This document shows, piece after piece, positions 34,810-43,184 of a DNA stretch of 64,000 nt. Within the stretch, counting starts at the first letter, position 1. Every line of letters starts with the position of its first letter. The position numbers were made by a program, and so were the translations under genes. The notes below the pieces were generated by a model. It was not told where the DNA came from. It worked only from the letters and a program-made list of their open reading frames with translations, and ran no database searches. Source of the DNA: Azospirillum sp. 47_25 (lineage in GTDB: Bacteria; Pseudomonadota; Alphaproteobacteria; RF32; CAG-239); contig MNTU01000039.1 of NCBI GenBank assembly GCA_001917125.1, forward strand, positions 79,149 through 143,148, in the 5' to 3' direction.

Positions 34810-35866
34810 GATTTCTCCGGAAGAGTTGCTGCCAGAAAATTTTGCCGATTTTAAAAAGCAGATTCCCGATTTGAAAATCGCCGATCGGCTGTCTGCCGAA
34901 AATCCGCTGAAGCCGTTGTTGACAGCAATAGAAAATCATCGACAAAGCGGAATGTTATTTAAAACGATAGTTGTTTTGCTGTTGACTTATCTGACGCTTT
35001 TGGTTGCGGCCGCTTTCTTCAGAGGGCATCCCTCCGCTTGGGGAATGCTGTTGTTGTTGCTGCCGGTCTATGTCGGTGCATTTTTGGCATGGAAGCGCTC
35101 ACCGCTGGCTCCGTACAGTTTGGTGCAGATACTGCTGTTTTTCCGCACGCGCAGGGTCTTAAAAAAGGCTTTTGCCGAACGGGTGACCGAAGCGCCGAAA
35201 GAAAAACGCCGCATTCTTAAAAAGATAATGATACCGTTTGGACGGCATTTTTTTCTGCAATTCGGCTTCGGTCATACGGAGCAAAGCAAAAGCAAAGCTG
35301 AAAAGGAGCTGATTGCCGTAAAGCAGATTGTCCGGCACATATTGTGGGACAGAGTTGTTCTTATTGGGGGCGGGGCGGTCTTGGCTGTCGGTTATTATCA
35401 AAGCGCTTTTTTTCTGAGTGACGCCGGCTACGGCAAGGTTAATTTCTGGTCAGAAGCGGCGGCGGATTTGATCTTTGCCGGAGAGAGTTTTGGACCGCAT
35501 CTGTTTATAACCTTTTTTCTGCTTTCTCTGGCGGCCATAAACTTAATCCTTTATTCCGGTAATATTTTCCTGCCTTATGAAAATGCCCGTATCCGTCAGT
35601 TTGTTGCCGGTTGTCCCAAAAGTCTGTTTGAGCGCTTTGTCTATCTTCCGTTGCTCAATGTCTTTATATTTGTCGTTTACCTTTGGTTTATGTTTTATGC
35701 CGGCAGCGGAATCTTTGCCCTGTATGCTTCCGCTTTCTATCTTATTCCCGGTACAATAACAATTCTTGTATTGCTGGTTGCTTTTAATCTGATTTTTTGT
35801 TTTCTGTTCCGCTTATGTGTTGTTTTGTTGAGAAAAACGGCTTTTTTCATTAACAGGTTTTATTGA
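34802..35866 (+). CDS. Hypothetical multi-pass membrane protein
   Basis: 354 aa. About six to seven hydrophobic segments: two near residues 55-100, one around 185, then three or four in the last 130 residues. A basic cytoplasmic loop is rich in Lys and Arg (KEKRRILKKIMIPFGRHF). Not recognised. It shares an 8-base overlap with the preceding anchored protein, and I infer the two interact in the inner membrane. Confidence 0.7.
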   Translation: MIEISPEELLPENFADFKKQIPDLKIADRLSAENPLKPLLTAIENHRQSGMLFKTIVVLLLTYLTLLVAAAFFRGHPSAWGMLLLLLPVYVGAFLAWKRSPLAPYSLVQILLFFRTRRVLKKAFAERVTEAPKEKRRILKKIMIPFGRHFFLQFGFGHTEQSKSKAEKELIAVKQIVRHILWDRVVLIGGGAVLAVGYYQSAFFLSDAGYGKVNFWSEAAADLIFAGESFGPHLFITFFLLSLAAINLILYSGNIFLPYENARIRQFVAGCPKSLFERFVYLPLLNVFIFVVYLWFMFYAGSGIFALYASAFYLIPGTITILVLLVAFNLIFCFLFRLCVVLLRKTAFFINRFY

Positions 35867-35894
35867 AAAATGTTTAATTGAGCAAAAACAATAA

Positions 35895-35928
35895 GATAAC
35901 AAATGGTATAATAATACCGTTTGTTATC
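35895..35928. repeat. 15-base inverted repeat between membrane gene and rplM
   Basis: GATAACAAATGGTAT, loop AATA, ATACCGTTTGTTATC, with one G-T wobble. No T-run follows on either strand, so it is not a standard terminator. It lies 28 bases before the rplM -35 box and may be an operator or an mRNA 3' hairpin. Confidence 0.6.
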
Positions 35929-35955
35929 TGTATGAAAAATAAAGAAATTTTGTTG

Positions 35956-35983
35956 TTGACATTAATATTCTTTCCTGTATATT
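35956..35983 (+). promoter_or_regulatory. Promoter of rplM-rpsI
   Basis: TTGACA (35956-35961), a 16-base spacer and TATATT (35978-35983), 42 bases before the rplM ATG. Near-consensus, as expected for ribosomal protein genes. Confidence 0.8.
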
Positions 35984-36024
35984 CATCTCGAATTTAATAA
36001 CCATCTTTTATAAAGAGAGAAAAT

Positions 36025-36492
36025 ATGAACACTTATGCAACAAAACCATCTGATATTCAGAGAAAATGGTATGTCGTTGACGCCGAAGGTGTCGTATTGG
36101 GTCGTCTGTCTGCCGAAATCTCTAAGATTCTGCGCGGCAAACACAAACCCTGCTACGTTCCGAACCTTGACTGCGGCGACTATGTCGTTGTCATCAATGC
36201 CGACAAAGTCAAGCTCACCGGCCGTAAACTGACTCACAAGAAATATTTCAAACATACCGGCTGGATTGGCGGTATTAAAGAAACGACTCCGGCAAAAATT
36301 TTGGCCGGACGTTTCCCGGAAAGAGTTATCGAAAAAGCTGTTGAACGTATGATTTCCCGCAATCCGCTGGGCCGTCAGCAGATGACCAAACTGAAAGTTT
36401 ATGCCGGTTCCGAACATCCGCATACCGCTCAGAACCCTGAAGTTCTGGATATTGCGGCTAAGAACCCGAAGAATAAAAGGAGCGCATTATAA
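36025..36492 (+). CDS. rplM: 50S ribosomal protein L13
   Basis: 155 aa. It is a large-subunit protein that binds 23S rRNA early in assembly. Visible signatures are [27 protein letters not shown] and [24 protein letters not shown] stands before the ATG. The stop overlaps the rpsI ATG as TAATG, giving coupled translation in the universal rplM-rpsI order. Confidence 0.97.
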   Translation: MNTYATKPSDIQRKWYVVDAEGVVLGRLSAEISKILRGKHKPCYVPNLDCGDYVVVINADKVKLTGRKLTHKKYFKHTGWIGGIKETTPAKILAGRFPERVIEKAVERMISRNPLGRQQMTKLKVYAGSEHPHTAQNPEVLDIAAKNPKNKRSAL

Positions 36493-36962
36493 TGGCTGAA
36501 AAAATCGATTCTTTAAAAGAAATTAAAACCTCAGCTGCTGCTTCTGCTGAAGTTCGCAAACCCAAACGCGACAAACAGGGCCGTTCTTACGCTACCGGTA
36601 AGAGAAAAGACGCCGTTGCCCGCGTATGGATTAAACCGGGTAAAGGCAATGTGACCATTAACGAAAAATCGATCGATCAGTATTTTGCTCGTCCGGTTTT
36701 GAAAATGATCATCAATCAGCCGTTTGAAGTTGCTAACCGCGAAAACGAATTTGATGTTATCTGCACCGTAAAAGGCGGCGGATTGTCCGGCCAGGCCGGT
36801 GCCATCAAACACGGTATCGCCAAAGCTCTGAACGAATATGAACCGGAACTGAGAACCGTTCTGAAGAAGGCCGGTTTCCTGACCCGCGATGACCGCGTTG
36901 TAGAACGTAAGAAATTTGGTAAAGCAAAAGCCCGCCGTTCTTACCAGTTCTCCAAACGTTAA
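36492..36962 (+). CDS. rpsI: 30S ribosomal protein S9
   Basis: 156 aa. The C-terminal tail [11 protein letters not shown] reaches the decoding centre and contacts t[17 protein letters not shown] and [19 protein letters not shown] are family hallmarks. The N-terminal extension of about 35 residues is charged, as is common in alphaproteobacteria. Cotranscribed with rplM. Confidence 0.97.
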   Translation: MAEKIDSLKEIKTSAAASAEVRKPKRDKQGRSYATGKRKDAVARVWIKPGKGNVTINEKSIDQYFARPVLKMIINQPFEVANRENEFDVICTVKGGGLSGQAGAIKHGIAKALNEYEPELRTVLKKAGFLTRDDRVVERKKFGKAKARRSYQFSKR

Positions 36963-36982
36963 TCGTTTATGGAATTTTCAAG

Positions 36983-37013
36983 AAAAGAGGAAGTTTTGGC
37001 TTCCTCTTTTTTT
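36983..37013 (+). terminator. Terminator of rplM-rpsI
   Basis: AAAAGAGGAAG, loop TTTTGG, CTTCCTCTTTTTTT. Confidence 0.88.
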
Positions 37014-37032
37014 ATATCTGTATAAATCCCGA

Positions 37033-37060
37033 TTGTAATTCCGCAAAAAAGAACTATACT
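37033..37060 (+). promoter_or_regulatory. Promoter of the YgiW-like gene
   Basis: TTGTAA (37033-37038), a 16-base spacer and TATACT (37055-37060), 33 bases before the ATG. Confidence 0.55.
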
Positions 37061-37093
37061 CTTAATGCAAACAAAAAAACAAGGAGTAGCCGA

Positions 37094-37441
37094 ATGAGAA
37101 AAGTAACTTTATTGACTGCAGCCGTTTTGTTAAGCGGGATATCAGCTGTTCAGGCCGCGTTCGTCGGTTCTGAGACCGTTAATCCGGTAACGGTGGCTGA
37201 GGCCGCTAAAATGCCGGATGAAAGCCGGGTAACGTTGCAGGGATATATTGTCAGTCATTTGGGCGGCGAAGATTACACTTTTAAAGATGAAAGCGGCTCA
37301 ATTAAAATAGAAATTGACGAGAAAGTCTGGCAGGGGCTGGATGTCTCTCCGCAAGATAAGGTTGAAGTCCGCGGCGAAGTTGATACCCACAAATATAAAC
37401 CGACGGATATTGAAGTTGAAACAATCCGCCTGATAAAATAA
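37094..37441 (+). CDS. YgiW/YdeI-family periplasmic OB-fold protein
   Basis: 115 aa with a signal peptide ending AVQAAF. The mature part is a bacterial OB-fold (BOF) domain: RVTLQGYIVSHLGGEDYTFKDESGSIKIEID, then VEVRGEVD. E. coli relatives are stress-induced periplasmic proteins linked to peroxide, acid and antimicrobial peptide tolerance. AAGGAG precedes the ATG. The next gene (ASCH) starts 22 bases after the stop and may be cotranscribed. Confidence 0.88.
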   Translation: MRKVTLLTAAVLLSGISAVQAAFVGSETVNPVTVAEAAKMPDESRVTLQGYIVSHLGGEDYTFKDESGSIKIEIDEKVWQGLDVSPQDKVEVRGEVDTHKYKPTDIEVETIRLIK

Positions 37442-37463
37442 TATCCGCCTGAAAAGATGCCTG

Positions 37464-37868
37464 ATGAAAGCCGTGACGATTTGGCAGCCTTACGCCGGAG
37501 CTGTTGCTGCCGGACTGAAAAGTTATGAAACCCGCAGTTGGCCGACCCGTTACCGCGGGCCGATAGCGATTCACGCTTCCGTTCGTCCCGTAAAAGGGGA
37601 CGCGCGCCGTTTGGCCGAGACCTACGGATTAAAAGCCGAACGGTTCGGAGAAATAGTCGCTTATGCCGATTTGACGGATTGTCTGCTGATGACTCCGGAT
37701 TTAATTGCTGCCCAAAGCCGCCAAGAACTCGATTTCGGCGACTGGCGTCCCGGGCGATATGCCTGGAGATTGGAAAATATCCGCTTGCCTGGGTATCCGA
37801 TTAAAGTTGTCGGACGTCAGGGACTATGGAATTTCAATGAACCCCCTCAGCCGGAAATTGCCTTGTAA
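37464..37868 (+). CDS. ASCH-domain protein
   Basis: 134 aa. The ASCH fold (PUA-like RNA-binding barrel) is marked by TIWQPYAGAVAAGLKSYETRSWPTRYRG and IAIHAS near the N-terminus and WRLENIR near the end. Family members bind RNA or nucleosides, and some hydrolyse N4-acetylcytidine. The weak ribosome site is consistent with translation coupled to the upstream gene. No substrate can be named. Confidence 0.85.
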   Translation: MKAVTIWQPYAGAVAAGLKSYETRSWPTRYRGPIAIHASVRPVKGDARRLAETYGLKAERFGEIVAYADLTDCLLMTPDLIAAQSRQELDFGDWRPGRYAWRLENIRLPGYPIKVVGRQGLWNFNEPPQPEIAL

Positions 37869-37937
37869 AATGCGGCACAATAGAGAAGAGAAAATTTTTT
37901 GTAACAAAAAATTAACAAAATTGACAAAAATAAATTA

Positions 37938-37966
37938 TTGACGGAATTGTCAAAAAATGGTATAGT
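37938..37966 (+). promoter_or_regulatory. Promoter of the 84-aa gene
   Basis: TTGACG (37938-37943), a 17-base spacer and TATAGT (37961-37966), 35 bases before the ATG at 38002. Another TTGACA at 37921 is too far from it. Confidence 0.65.
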
Positions 37967-38001
37967 CCTCCCATCATTCACATAAAAAAAGGACTTGCCC
38001 A

Positions 38002-38256
38002 ATGTTAAATATTCAGTCTGTAAAAGAAATTGAGACCTTATGCGCCAAGATAGCCAGCCGCAATAACATTTCTTTTCATGATGCTTTTGAATGCCTGTCT
38101 GAAGAACAGCAGGCCGTCTATGACGAATATATGACCCGCCAGTATAAAAATAAGCTGAACAATATGTTTGGTGCGGATTGGATTAAAAAGGCATCTCCTG
38201 TGATGTTGTATAATGTTTCTCTGAAAAATTACAAAAAACATATTTATACTTTGTAA
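38002..38256 (+). CDS. Small hypothetical protein
   Basis: 84 aa, predicted helical and soluble, rich in Lys, Asn and Tyr. Not recognised. It has its own near-consensus promoter and a good AAGGA ribosome site, and is followed by a terminator, so it is a separate and probably well-expressed gene. The length and charge would fit a regulator or stress protein, but no motif supports it. Confidence 0.7.
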   Translation: MLNIQSVKEIETLCAKIASRNNISFHDAFECLSEEQQAVYDEYMTRQYKNKLNNMFGADWIKKASPVMLYNVSLKNYKKHIYTL

Positions 38257-38304
38257 TTTTTCTTTGCGCCATTCCGGGCTGTGCTCCCTGTCAGCCCGGA
38301 TATC

Positions 38305-38336
38305 AAAAAGCCTCTTCCCCAAAGAGGCTTTTTTCT
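38305..38336 (+). terminator. Rho-independent terminator
   Basis: AAGCCTCTT, loop CCCC, AAAGAGGCTT with TTTTTT after it. Confidence 0.87.
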
Positions 38337-38411
38337 TTTTCGGCTTTATTTCTTGCGTTTACTTTTTTGACAGGCATGCTAAACTGCATCTTGAAATTGA
38401 GGGAGAAAACC

Positions 38412-39266
38412 ATGGAACAAGCTCTGCCGGAATTGCTGACGCGCTATGACACCTTTATTTTGGACAGCAGTCTGACGTTGATTTCACCCTCCGGGGGCTT
38501 TTATCCCGGTGTGGAAACAACGCTTTCCCGTCTCATTGAACAGCATAAACAAGTCATTGTTTTTATTAATCATCCCCTTCCGCCGGAAGCCTGCTTTAAG
38601 GAAAGTTTCTGGCAGCCGTGGATTGAGCGAGGTGTTCGTTTTTTTACTTCCGGCGGTATCTGCCTGAAACTTTTGGCAGAGCAGGGATATTTCAGCTATT
38701 TCTTATTTGGCGGCCGTCTTCTGCCGGGCATGATTTTTGCTCCGGAAATAACCATGGCGGAATGTGTATATCTTGATTTGCCGGCGCTGCCGCTGGCATT
38801 TCTGCCGGCCGAAAATTTAATCCGCACGCCGGAATTTCCTCAGCTTGGTTTTGCCCCTGACATAACGCCGTTTGCTCCGCTTCTGCGCGAGGCAGCCGCA
38901 CAGAATAAAGTCCTTTATTGCGCCCGTCCGGCATTGAGTGAAACAATGTTTGTCGGACAGCGGAAAGTCATTTCCAACAAGGCGATTGTGGATTATTACC
39001 GCAGTCAGGGCGGAACGGCGGTTGAAGTCGGCAAACCGGCACCGGCAGCTTATGAATATATCTTGCGCAGCCTGCCGCATACCGGTAAAATTCTCTGTGT
39101 CGGAGCCGTGCCGGAAATAGATGTCCTCGGTGCCGAGAACCTGAAAAATTCCGGCTGGGAAGTGTCATCTTTGTTAGTCGGAACATCTGAAAAAAATGCT
39201 GCGGAATTGTCCGGCTTATCTCTTCGCCCCGATTATACGACAGCCGGCTTCGATTTAATCTCCTGA
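38412..39266 (+). CDS. HAD-superfamily class IIA-like protein
   Basis: 284 aa from the ATG at 38412, preceded by GGGAG. The layout follows the TIGR01459-type HAD group: motif I in TFILDSSLTLISPSG, a Thr/Ser-Gly pair (FTSGG), a Lys in VISNKAIVDYYR, and the late CVGAVPEIDVLGAENL. The second Asp of the usual DxD motif is Ser (DSS), and the late GD pair reads GAVPEID, so phosphatase activity is doubtful. Substrate unknown; it stands alone between terminators. Confidence 0.7.
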   Translation: MEQALPELLTRYDTFILDSSLTLISPSGGFYPGVETTLSRLIEQHKQVIVFINHPLPPEACFKESFWQPWIERGVRFFTSGGICLKLLAEQGYFSYFLFGGRLLPGMIFAPEITMAECVYLDLPALPLAFLPAENLIRTPEFPQLGFAPDITPFAPLLREAAAQNKVLYCARPALSETMFVGQRKVISNKAIVDYYRSQGGTAVEVGKPAPAAYEYILRSLPHTGKILCVGAVPEIDVLGAENLKNSGWEVSSLLVGTSEKNAAELSGLSLRPDYTTAGFDLIS

Positions 39267-39293
39267 TTTTGTCTAAATTTTCTGGACTGATTA

Positions 39294-39334
39294 AATAATT
39301 TATGTTATCCTGAACGCAGGAAACATAAATTATT
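39294..39334 (+). promoter_or_regulatory. Long hairpin directly before a start codon
   Basis: An 18-base-pair stem with one bulged A (39307) and loop AACG: AATAATTTATGTT and TCCTG pair with CAGGA and AACATAAATTATT. It ends 5 bases before the ATG at 39340, and no Shine-Dalgarno site is present. It may control translation or be an operator. Confidence 0.7.
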
Positions 39335-39339
39335 AAGAT

Positions 39340-39807
39340 ATGAAAAAGCTATTGTGTCTTTTCGCGGGAATAACGCTCAGCGTTCTCTCGCTTTCGGCTC
39401 AGGATAAATTCGAACGCTTCATCAATCGGCTGAACCGTACCGAAGAAGTCTGCCGCCGCTTGATTAACACCGGAAACGAATTGAAAAGATTGTCTCCGGT
39501 GAAGGAATATGACCGCCAAACCACACAAGTTCGTGTTGTCGGGCGGAGAGTTAAAAAGGTCACGATCGGTGATGTTGTGATTGTCAATAAAAAAGACCGG
39601 GTAGATGTCTATCGTCAGAAAAACGGTTCCCGCAATCGTCTGGCTTTGATTTCAAAGCTGTATGACAGTGAGCATGTCTATACCGCGGAAGCTTTGGTCA
39701 CCGGCGGCATTGTTGCCTATAAGGTGGGAATTGTCGTTGAAGATAGGCAGGCCGTGGTTTTTAAATTGGCAGGTACTCGCATCGCCGAAGAATATGATTT
39801 GGAATAA
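39340..39807 (+). CDS. Small exported protein, SD-less
   Basis: 155 aa. The signal peptide MKKLLCLFAGITLSVLSLSAQ ends in AQ, a style common in Bacteroidetes. The mature part is basic with a beta-rich region (VRVVGRRVKKVTIGDVVIVNKKDRVDVYR). No family recognised. The ATG follows an AT-rich leader with no ribosome site and a long hairpin. It lies 24 bases before a second small exported protein with the same features. Confidence 0.7.
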   Translation: MKKLLCLFAGITLSVLSLSAQDKFERFINRLNRTEEVCRRLINTGNELKRLSPVKEYDRQTTQVRVVGRRVKKVTIGDVVIVNKKDRVDVYRQKNGSRNRLALISKLYDSEHVYTAEALVTGGIVAYKVGIVVEDRQAVVFKLAGTRIAEEYDLE

Positions 39808-39831
39808 TAACCCTTTTAATTTTTAATTATT

Positions 39832-40239
39832 ATGAAAAAGTTATTTTTGATGATGTTGTTCATCATCGCCGGGGTGACATATATGCATGCCCAGCAAAGC
39901 TATGTAACGTCTAAAAAGACGACAGTTACCACTGAAAAGTACAATAAAAGTAAAATTGTTGCGCTTCAGTGGATTAACCTGCGGATAGAGAGTTATTCAA
40001 AATTCTTGCAGGTTTATGAACTGAATCCCCAAACCGGAAAATGGGAAGAAAAGCAGTATATTCCGCGAAACAAGCCCGGAACGTACAGCTTTCCGAAGAC
40101 GATGATTTGGCATGAGACACTTCCCCGGAAGTATGTCAGCCACACTGTTAAGGTAACCGTTACCAACCCGAATGAAGGGGCAGGGGTTTCTGTAACAATG
40201 AACGGTTCGGTCAAGGAGTTTTTCTCTCTCAAACCGTAG
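39832..40239 (+). CDS. Small exported protein, SD-less
   Basis: 135 aa. Signal peptide MKKLFLMMLFIIAGVTYMHAQ, again ending in AQ. The mature domain looks beta-rich with Tyr, Thr and Lys (VTSKKTTVTTEKYNKS, FLQVYELNPQTGKWEEKQ). The start is preceded only by TTTTTAATTATT. A terminator follows. Not recognised; it forms a pair with the preceding gene, possibly of Bacteroidetes origin. Confidence 0.7.
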   Translation: MKKLFLMMLFIIAGVTYMHAQQSYVTSKKTTVTTEKYNKSKIVALQWINLRIESYSKFLQVYELNPQTGKWEEKQYIPRNKPGTYSFPKTMIWHETLPRKYVSHTVKVTVTNPNEGAGVSVTMNGSVKEFFSLKP

Positions 40240-40257
40240 CCGATAACCCTAAAAAAA

Positions 40258-40288
40258 GGAAAGTTCATTTTGAACTTTCCTTTTTTTT
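40258..40288 (+). terminator. Rho-independent terminator
   Basis: GGAAAGTTC, loop ATTTT, GAACTTTCC, then eight T, ending the small exported gene pair. Confidence 0.88.
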
Positions 40289-40338
40289 ATTCTGAGATTA
40301 TGTTAGAAGAATAAGAGTAACACCAAAAGGGCTTCATC

Positions 40339-41958
40339 ATGAAATATCAGGAATATAACGTAAATCAGGCCAAAGGCGTCCGTTTGTTTGAGGCGGTGCG
40401 GCTCGACGGCATGATTCTGGAAAAAGGGCACATTCTTAATGATGAAGACATTATTCAACTTAAATTGTCCGGTATAAAGCGCATTTTCGGTGCCGAGATG
40501 GGCGAGAACGATTTGGATTATCAAACGGCGCTGGGAGTAATTGCCGCCAAACTCTGCGGGGAAAATACCGCCTTTGCCGTTAACGAAGACGGACTTTGCC
40601 GCATTGTGGCGGATGCCGACGGTATTTTCGTTGCTTCCGACGACCGGATTGCCAAGTTTAACCGTTTGTCTCCCGTGCTTGTTTTGAATACGGTTCCGCC
40701 TTATGCCGAGATTAAATGCGGTGAGGTAATTGCCGAATTGGAGCTGACTGTTCCGGTTATTTCCGCCGCCGCGGTTGATGAATTTGTTTTCAGCATTTCC
40801 GGCAATATACCGCTGCTGCAGGTGATTAATCCGCCGGAACAAAAGGTAACTTTGCTTTATACCAAATTTTACAATGACAAGACCGAAACCGCCCATTTTA
40901 CCAACGTCGTTACCAGGCTGGTGCGCAATTTCAAAGGGCTTAACCTGCAATTTGGCGCTGAGCATGAGGCCAAACACGAGATCGAAAAAGTGGCCGATGT
41001 TCTGGAGGTGGCGCTGAAAGGCGACGGCAGTGTCGTCTTCATTATTCCCGGCAGCCGCAGCGGACACGATGATGACGTTGTTCCTGCCGCCGTGCGTTCG
41101 GTAGCCGATGAAATTGTCTGCCGCGGCATTCCGCAAATCGGCGTGCCCGATCTGCAAATCGCCGTCAAAAAAGATAAAAAAATAATTTTGTTGCCGTTCG
41201 ATTATGATCGCGTTGATTCGGAATTGACCGGGCATTTTATCAAACAGGCGCTGGTGAATGAAAAACTGACTCCGGCCGATTTTGCCCGCCCGCAAAATGT
41301 GCTGTTGCCGCGCGGGCAGACATACGACGGAGAGGAAGAATTGCTGCGGGCCGGTACGGCGCAGCACCCGGGTGCGGCAAAAGTTGCCGTCGTTGTTCTT
41401 GCCGCCGGCGCCGGTCGGCGGGCCGGGCGCAATAAGCTGCTTTATGAAGTAGATGATGAATCGTTGTTTTTGCGGGCTGTCCGCGCAGCCATTCATTCGG
41501 AAGCCGGTCCTGTTTTTGTTATCATCGGCGACCATGCGGCGGAGTTTGAAGAAGCGCTGGAGAATATCGATGTCAATGTCATCTATAATCCTGCTTATCG
41601 CTCCGGTATCAAAACCAGCATTAATTTGGGGCTGAAATCCGTTCCCAATTTTTGCGACGGCGTGCTCCTTCTGCCGGCGGATATGCCGAATATAACGCCC
41701 CAGTTTATCAATAAAATGATTAAACAGTTTGATAAAAAAACGGAAAAACAAGTTGTTACTGCCGCTTTAAACGGCGTTAAAAGCAATCCGGTTATCTGGA
41801 GCCGCTCGTTGTATGATGTGGCGGATTTGGTTCCCGAAAATGCGGAACTGCGCCCGGTGCTGATTGAACATTCGGATTATACCAAAACCGTCAAAGGCGA
41901 TGAATACATCCTGCTTGACGTTAATTATCCCAATGATTTGGAACAGTTGAATAAATAA
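40339..41958 (+). CDS. MoeA-like/MocA-like molybdenum-cofactor fusion protein
   Basis: 539 aa. The first about 340 residues resemble MoeA/MogA-type molybdopterin-binding regions (VFIIPGSRSGHDDDVVPAAV). From about residue 350 a nucleotidyltransferase domain of the MobA/MocA kind follows: VVLAAGAGRRAGRNKLL, LLLPADMPNITP and YRSGIKTSINLGL. The domain order matches the alphaproteobacterial molybdopterin-binding/NTP-transferase fusion. It likely inserts molybdenum and attaches CMP or GMP to the pterin. No other cofactor genes or molybdoenzymes are adjacent. Confidence 0.85.
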   Translation: MKYQEYNVNQAKGVRLFEAVRLDGMILEKGHILNDEDIIQLKLSGIKRIFGAEMGENDLDYQTALGVIAAKLCGENTAFAVNEDGLCRIVADADGIFVASDDRIAKFNRLSPVLVLNTVPPYAEIKCGEVIAELELTVPVISAAAVDEFVFSISGNIPLLQVINPPEQKVTLLYTKFYNDKTETAHFTNVVTRLVRNFKGLNLQFGAEHEAKHEIEKVADVLEVALKGDGSVVFIIPGSRSGHDDDVVPAAVRSVADEIVCRGIPQIGVPDLQIAVKKDKKIILLPFDYDRVDSELTGHFIKQALVNEKLTPADFARPQNVLLPRGQTYDGEEELLRAGTAQHPGAAKVAVVVLAAGAGRRAGRNKLLYEVDDESLFLRAVRAAIHSEAGPVFVIIGDHAAEFEEALENIDVNVIYNPAYRSGIKTSINLGLKSVPNFCDGVLLLPADMPNITPQFINKMIKQFDKKTEKQVVTAALNGVKSNPVIWSRSLYDVADLVPENAELRPVLIEHSDYTKTVKGDEYILLDVNYPNDLEQLNK

Positions 41959-42111
41959 GCTTTATTATTCTTCGGTCGGATGTTGAAAATGAATGTATCC
42001 CTGTTTCAGAACCGAAAATAATGACGAACAAGAGACATATCTCAGCCTTAGTGTTCTGTTTCATTTTCCGGGATTAGGGCGATAAAGCTATTAAACATAA
42101 TGATAAAGCTT
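41957..42111. repeat. Imperfect inverted repeat bounding an intergenic segment
   Basis: AAGCTTTATTATT (41957-41969) and AATGATAAAGCTT (42099-42111) match in 12 of 13 positions. The left arm covers the stop codon of the preceding gene. GATAAAGC occurs a second time inside (42081-42088). A small non-autonomous element or a long-range mRNA stem are both possible. Confidence 0.4.
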
Positions 42112-42116
42112 CTTCT

Positions 42117-43166
42117 CTATTGGGAGCGGTATTGTGTCAGTCGAGCCATAGAAAAAGCTTTGTTATGGACATATCGGGTTTCTTTGGTGTCGGCATGTGG
42201 TGATTTCTGAATGGCGGCTTTTTCCATAAACTGATGTTCCATATATTCCTGCAGTCCGTGGGCATGGGTTTCAGCCGGCTGCATGCAGTATAAATCTTTG
42301 TATGTTGAGGATGTTTTATTATTGAGTTCATCCTCATAAAGAGCAGCGTTGAACATATCACAGTCAAAAATCCGATTTACCAGAGCATCGTCAAAATTCT
42401 GGCCATGCTGCCGATGATGTGTTCCCTCATGGAATAAAACCGATATCCCGAACAGATTGTCACTCTCTTGCAGTCGCTCTTCATTAAAGTGAATTTTTCC
42501 GTTGTGGTAATAAGCGGCGTTAATATGCGCCTCCTCGTTCAATCCTGCCTTTCTGCGTTTGGCTCTTTCTTCTTCCGGTGTAAAAAAGACAATCTCCGGT
42601 ACTGTTCCGTAGACATATTCAAAGGTCTTGGCCGCCTGTTTAATCACGTCTTTTTTATCTTCGGGAGATATCTCCTGCCAGCTTTTTATTTTATCGGTAA
42701 TTTCGGGTTGAGACGCAAGCAGGGAGGCATAGCGGTCAGCCAGTTTCCTTTCGCTCTTCCAAAAACTTTTCGGAAAATCCATGTTGAACAAACAGGCTCT
42801 GAGGTTTGCTTCATTTTTCCGGCAGACTTCCAACAGTTCATTGAGTGTTTGACGACGGGGAAACAACACATCCATGTAGTCAAGCTTCTGTTCGATAGGG
42901 AGTTCTGCAACCTGTGAGGTCGTTAGTTTTGAAAATTGTTCGGCTTTCTGTTGCCTGAGTTTTCGCCGTGTCTGATAAAGAGGATTATGCTGTTGAACAA
43001 GAGCATTGAAGTTAGCCAGCGGAAGTTTTTGCAAGTTGTTATCTGTTATGATTTTGCTAATGCGCATTCGGTCTTTGTCCGAATAAGGTACAAAAGAGAC
43101 TTCTCCGCTATCATTCAGCATAATTTTGCATCGGTCCATCAATGCTTCAAACTCGTCAACATTCAT
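42117..43166 (-). CDS. Putative zinc metallopeptidase
   Basis: 349 aa from the ATG at 43166, chosen because GGAG lies 6 bases upstream. The N-terminal half is helical and charged. The zinc motif is HEGTHHRQH (His246, Glu247, His250, with His254 four on); PAETHAHGLQEYME downstream could supply the third ligand Glu. No signal peptide. Flanks resemble no peptidase family I know. It is likely cotranscribed after the disordered 43,185-43,622 protein. Zinc peptidases of this kind occur among secreted effectors, so an effector role is possible but unsupported. Confidence 0.65.
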   Translation of the reverse strand: MNVDEFEALMDRCKIMLNDSGEVSFVPYSDKDRMRISKIITDNNLQKLPLANFNALVQQHNPLYQTRRKLRQQKAEQFSKLTTSQVAELPIEQKLDYMDVLFPRRQTLNELLEVCRKNEANLRACLFNMDFPKSFWKSERKLADRYASLLASQPEITDKIKSWQEISPEDKKDVIKQAAKTFEYVYGTVPEIVFFTPEEERAKRRKAGLNEEAHINAAYYHNGKIHFNEERLQESDNLFGISVLFHEGTHHRQHGQNFDDALVNRIFDCDMFNAALYEDELNNKTSSTYKDLYCMQPAETHAHGLQEYMEHQFMEKAAIQKSPHADTKETRYVHNKAFSMARLTQYRSQ

Positions 43167-43184
43167 TATCATCTCCACAATGCT

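Noticed and set aside
40303..41751. 482-residue antisense open frame opposite the molybdenum-cofactor fusion gene
   Set aside because: Composition is that of an antisense shadow; the plus-strand gene has clear domain motifs.
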